A stretch of 64,000 nucleotides of DNA from Vagococcus vulneris (GTDB taxonomy: Bacteria; Bacillota; Bacilli; Lactobacillales; Vagococcaceae): NCBI RefSeq assembly GCF_003950515.1, contig NZ_NGJS01000009.1, positions 1-64,000 of the forward strand, written 5' to 3'. A program made the position numbers and the translations under genes. The notes under the pieces are model-generated. The model was not told the origin of the DNA. It made no database searches and saw only the letters and a program-made list of their open reading frames with translations. Position 1 is the stretch's first letter. Every line of letters starts with the position of its first letter. Positions 63,164 through 64,000 of the stretch are shown here, in pieces.

Positions 63164-64000
63164 TTACAGCGTAATAACTGTTTGTTTGGTTTCATCGAAA
63201 AACTGCTTCATACTTATATCTGATGATAAACAGATGACCTGTGACTCTTTGCCTAAAACTTGTATTAGCTTAAACAAAGTTTCTTTGCGCTCTTTGTCGA
63301 AGTGAAGCCAGCCATCATCGATAATTAAAGGACTGCCATAATCTCGTTGATGCATCTGGATAAATGCTAAACGAAAAGCAATGTACATTTGATCTTTTGT
63401 GCCTGTCGATAACTGTTCGATATGTAGTACACGACGCTGACGATCTTTTACAACTAACTGTCCTTCATTGACGATAATCTGATTGTATTTTTCTTGAGTA
63501 AGCAAATTAAAATAATTAGATGCTGCTTTTAATAAACTTGGCAGCTGTTGATCTGAAAGAAATTGGAATAATTCTTGAATCGTTTCTTCAGCTAATCGGA
63601 TGCTCAGCCATTCATCAGACAGCTGTTTGATAACTGTTAAGTAATTTTCGCGTTCTTGATACAAATAATCTAATGTCCCATTTTTTTCCATCGCTGTAAT
63701 CTCATAACGAACAGCTTGTAAATCATCTCTGGTTTTAACCATCTGTTGTTCAAGCTGTTCCTTCTCAGTTGATGCCTTAATTAGGCTATCACTGATTGCT
63801 GCAAGTTCGTAAGATTTTGATAAATCAAAATATTCTTCCAAGCGCAATGCAAGTTCCTCCGCCTGCTGCTGATTATTCTGCCAATCCGTTTGACGAGCAA
63901 TCCACGTCACAATACCATCAACGTTCGTTACTGCGGAATCTTCAATCACATGTATCAATTGTTCCAATAATGCTTGCCGTTCGTATCGTAAATTAATTAA
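63164..64000 (-). CDS. YhaN-like ATPase, C-terminal part (cut by window edge)
   Basis: The frame is open to the right edge, so only the last 278 residues are seen. It is the C-terminal half of an SMC/SbcC-like AAA protein: coiled coil (about 50-130 of the visible part), signature QLSTGTKDQMYIAFRLAFI, Walker B PLIIDDGWLHFD, and late VICLSSD. YhaN proteins are normally about 900 aa and stand beside yhaM, often with an SbcD-like nuclease; their role is likely in DNA or RNA end processing. Confidence 0.85.
   Translation of the reverse strand, partial: LINLRYERQALLEQLIHVIEDSAVTNVDGIVTWIARQTDWQNNQQQAEELALRLEEYFDLSKSYELAAISDSLIKASTEKEQLEQQMVKTRDDLQAVRYEITAMEKNGTLDYLYQERENYLTVIKQLSDEWLSIRLAEETIQELFQFLSDQQLPSLLKAASNYFNLLTQEKYNQIIVNEGQLVVKDRQRRVLHIEQLSTGTKDQMYIAFRLAFIQMHQRDYGSPLIIDDGWLHFDKERKETLFKLIQVLGKESQVICLSSDISMKQFFDETKQTVITL

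Overview
The window is low-GC Gram-positive chromosome. Gene content and order fit the Lactobacillales, most likely an Enterococcaceae member (Enterococcus or Vagococcus type). The evidence is a fused GshAB glutathione synthetase, an oppDFBCA operon, FakA/YloU/RpmB, YhaM/YhaN, the PASTA kinase and phosphatase pair, class A sortase, and AGGAGG ribosome sites throughout. Species was not determined. No rRNA, tRNA or CRISPR array was seen.

Region 1 (1-7.5 kb) is accessory. It opens with the 3' part of an IS3-family transposase. A string of small unrelated genes follows: two GNAT acetyltransferases, a lipoprotein, an alpha/beta hydrolase, a YjdF protein behind a probable riboswitch, a DUF3784-like membrane protein, a two-helix membrane protein, an exported HEXXH protein and a frameshifted YxeA protein. 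Between them lie ten copies of a 28-30 bp motif built like a Xer recombination (dif) site: an 11-bp arm close to ACTTAGTATAA, a 6-8 bp spacer, and an 11-bp arm close to TTATGTTAACC. Seven of the eight gene-bearing intervals hold one gene and the eighth holds two. This resembles a chromosomal array of dif modules (the pdif modules known from Acinetobacter plasmids) and is the most unusual content here. A decayed gene at 7.3-7.5 kb ends the region.

Region 2 (7.7-16.2 kb) is core: trmB, a YtmP-type kinase and ecsBA on the minus strand; hit, ytxH and prsA on the plus strand; then gshF and a lone PTS IIA gene on the minus strand. Region 3 (16.4-20.2 kb) is the fructose operon fruR-fruK-fruA with a clear promoter and terminator. 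Region 4 (20.2-26.8 kb) is rnc-smc-HAD phosphatase-ftsY. Region 5 (26.8-34.8 kb) is the oligopeptide permease oppDFBC followed by two closely related oppA genes, the second with its own promoter.

Region 6 (34.9-60.3 kb) is a housekeeping block, nearly all on the minus strand: plsX-acpP, fakA-yloU and recG (lipid supply and DNA repair); rpmB divergent; priA-def-fmt-rsmB-stp-prkC-rsgA-rpe-thiN, a long translation and signalling operon; yicC-gmk-rpoZ; a patatin-like protein; acpS, cshA, murF and ddl. Region 7 (60.4-64 kb) holds an unrecognised gene, a sortase whose start codon appears to be ATC, yhaM, and the C-terminal part of a YhaN-like ATPase cut by the window edge.

In several genes the ribosome site selects a start other than the longest reading frame (ecsA, fruR, recG, rsmB, rpe, ddl, priA and others). 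These choices are given entry by entry.
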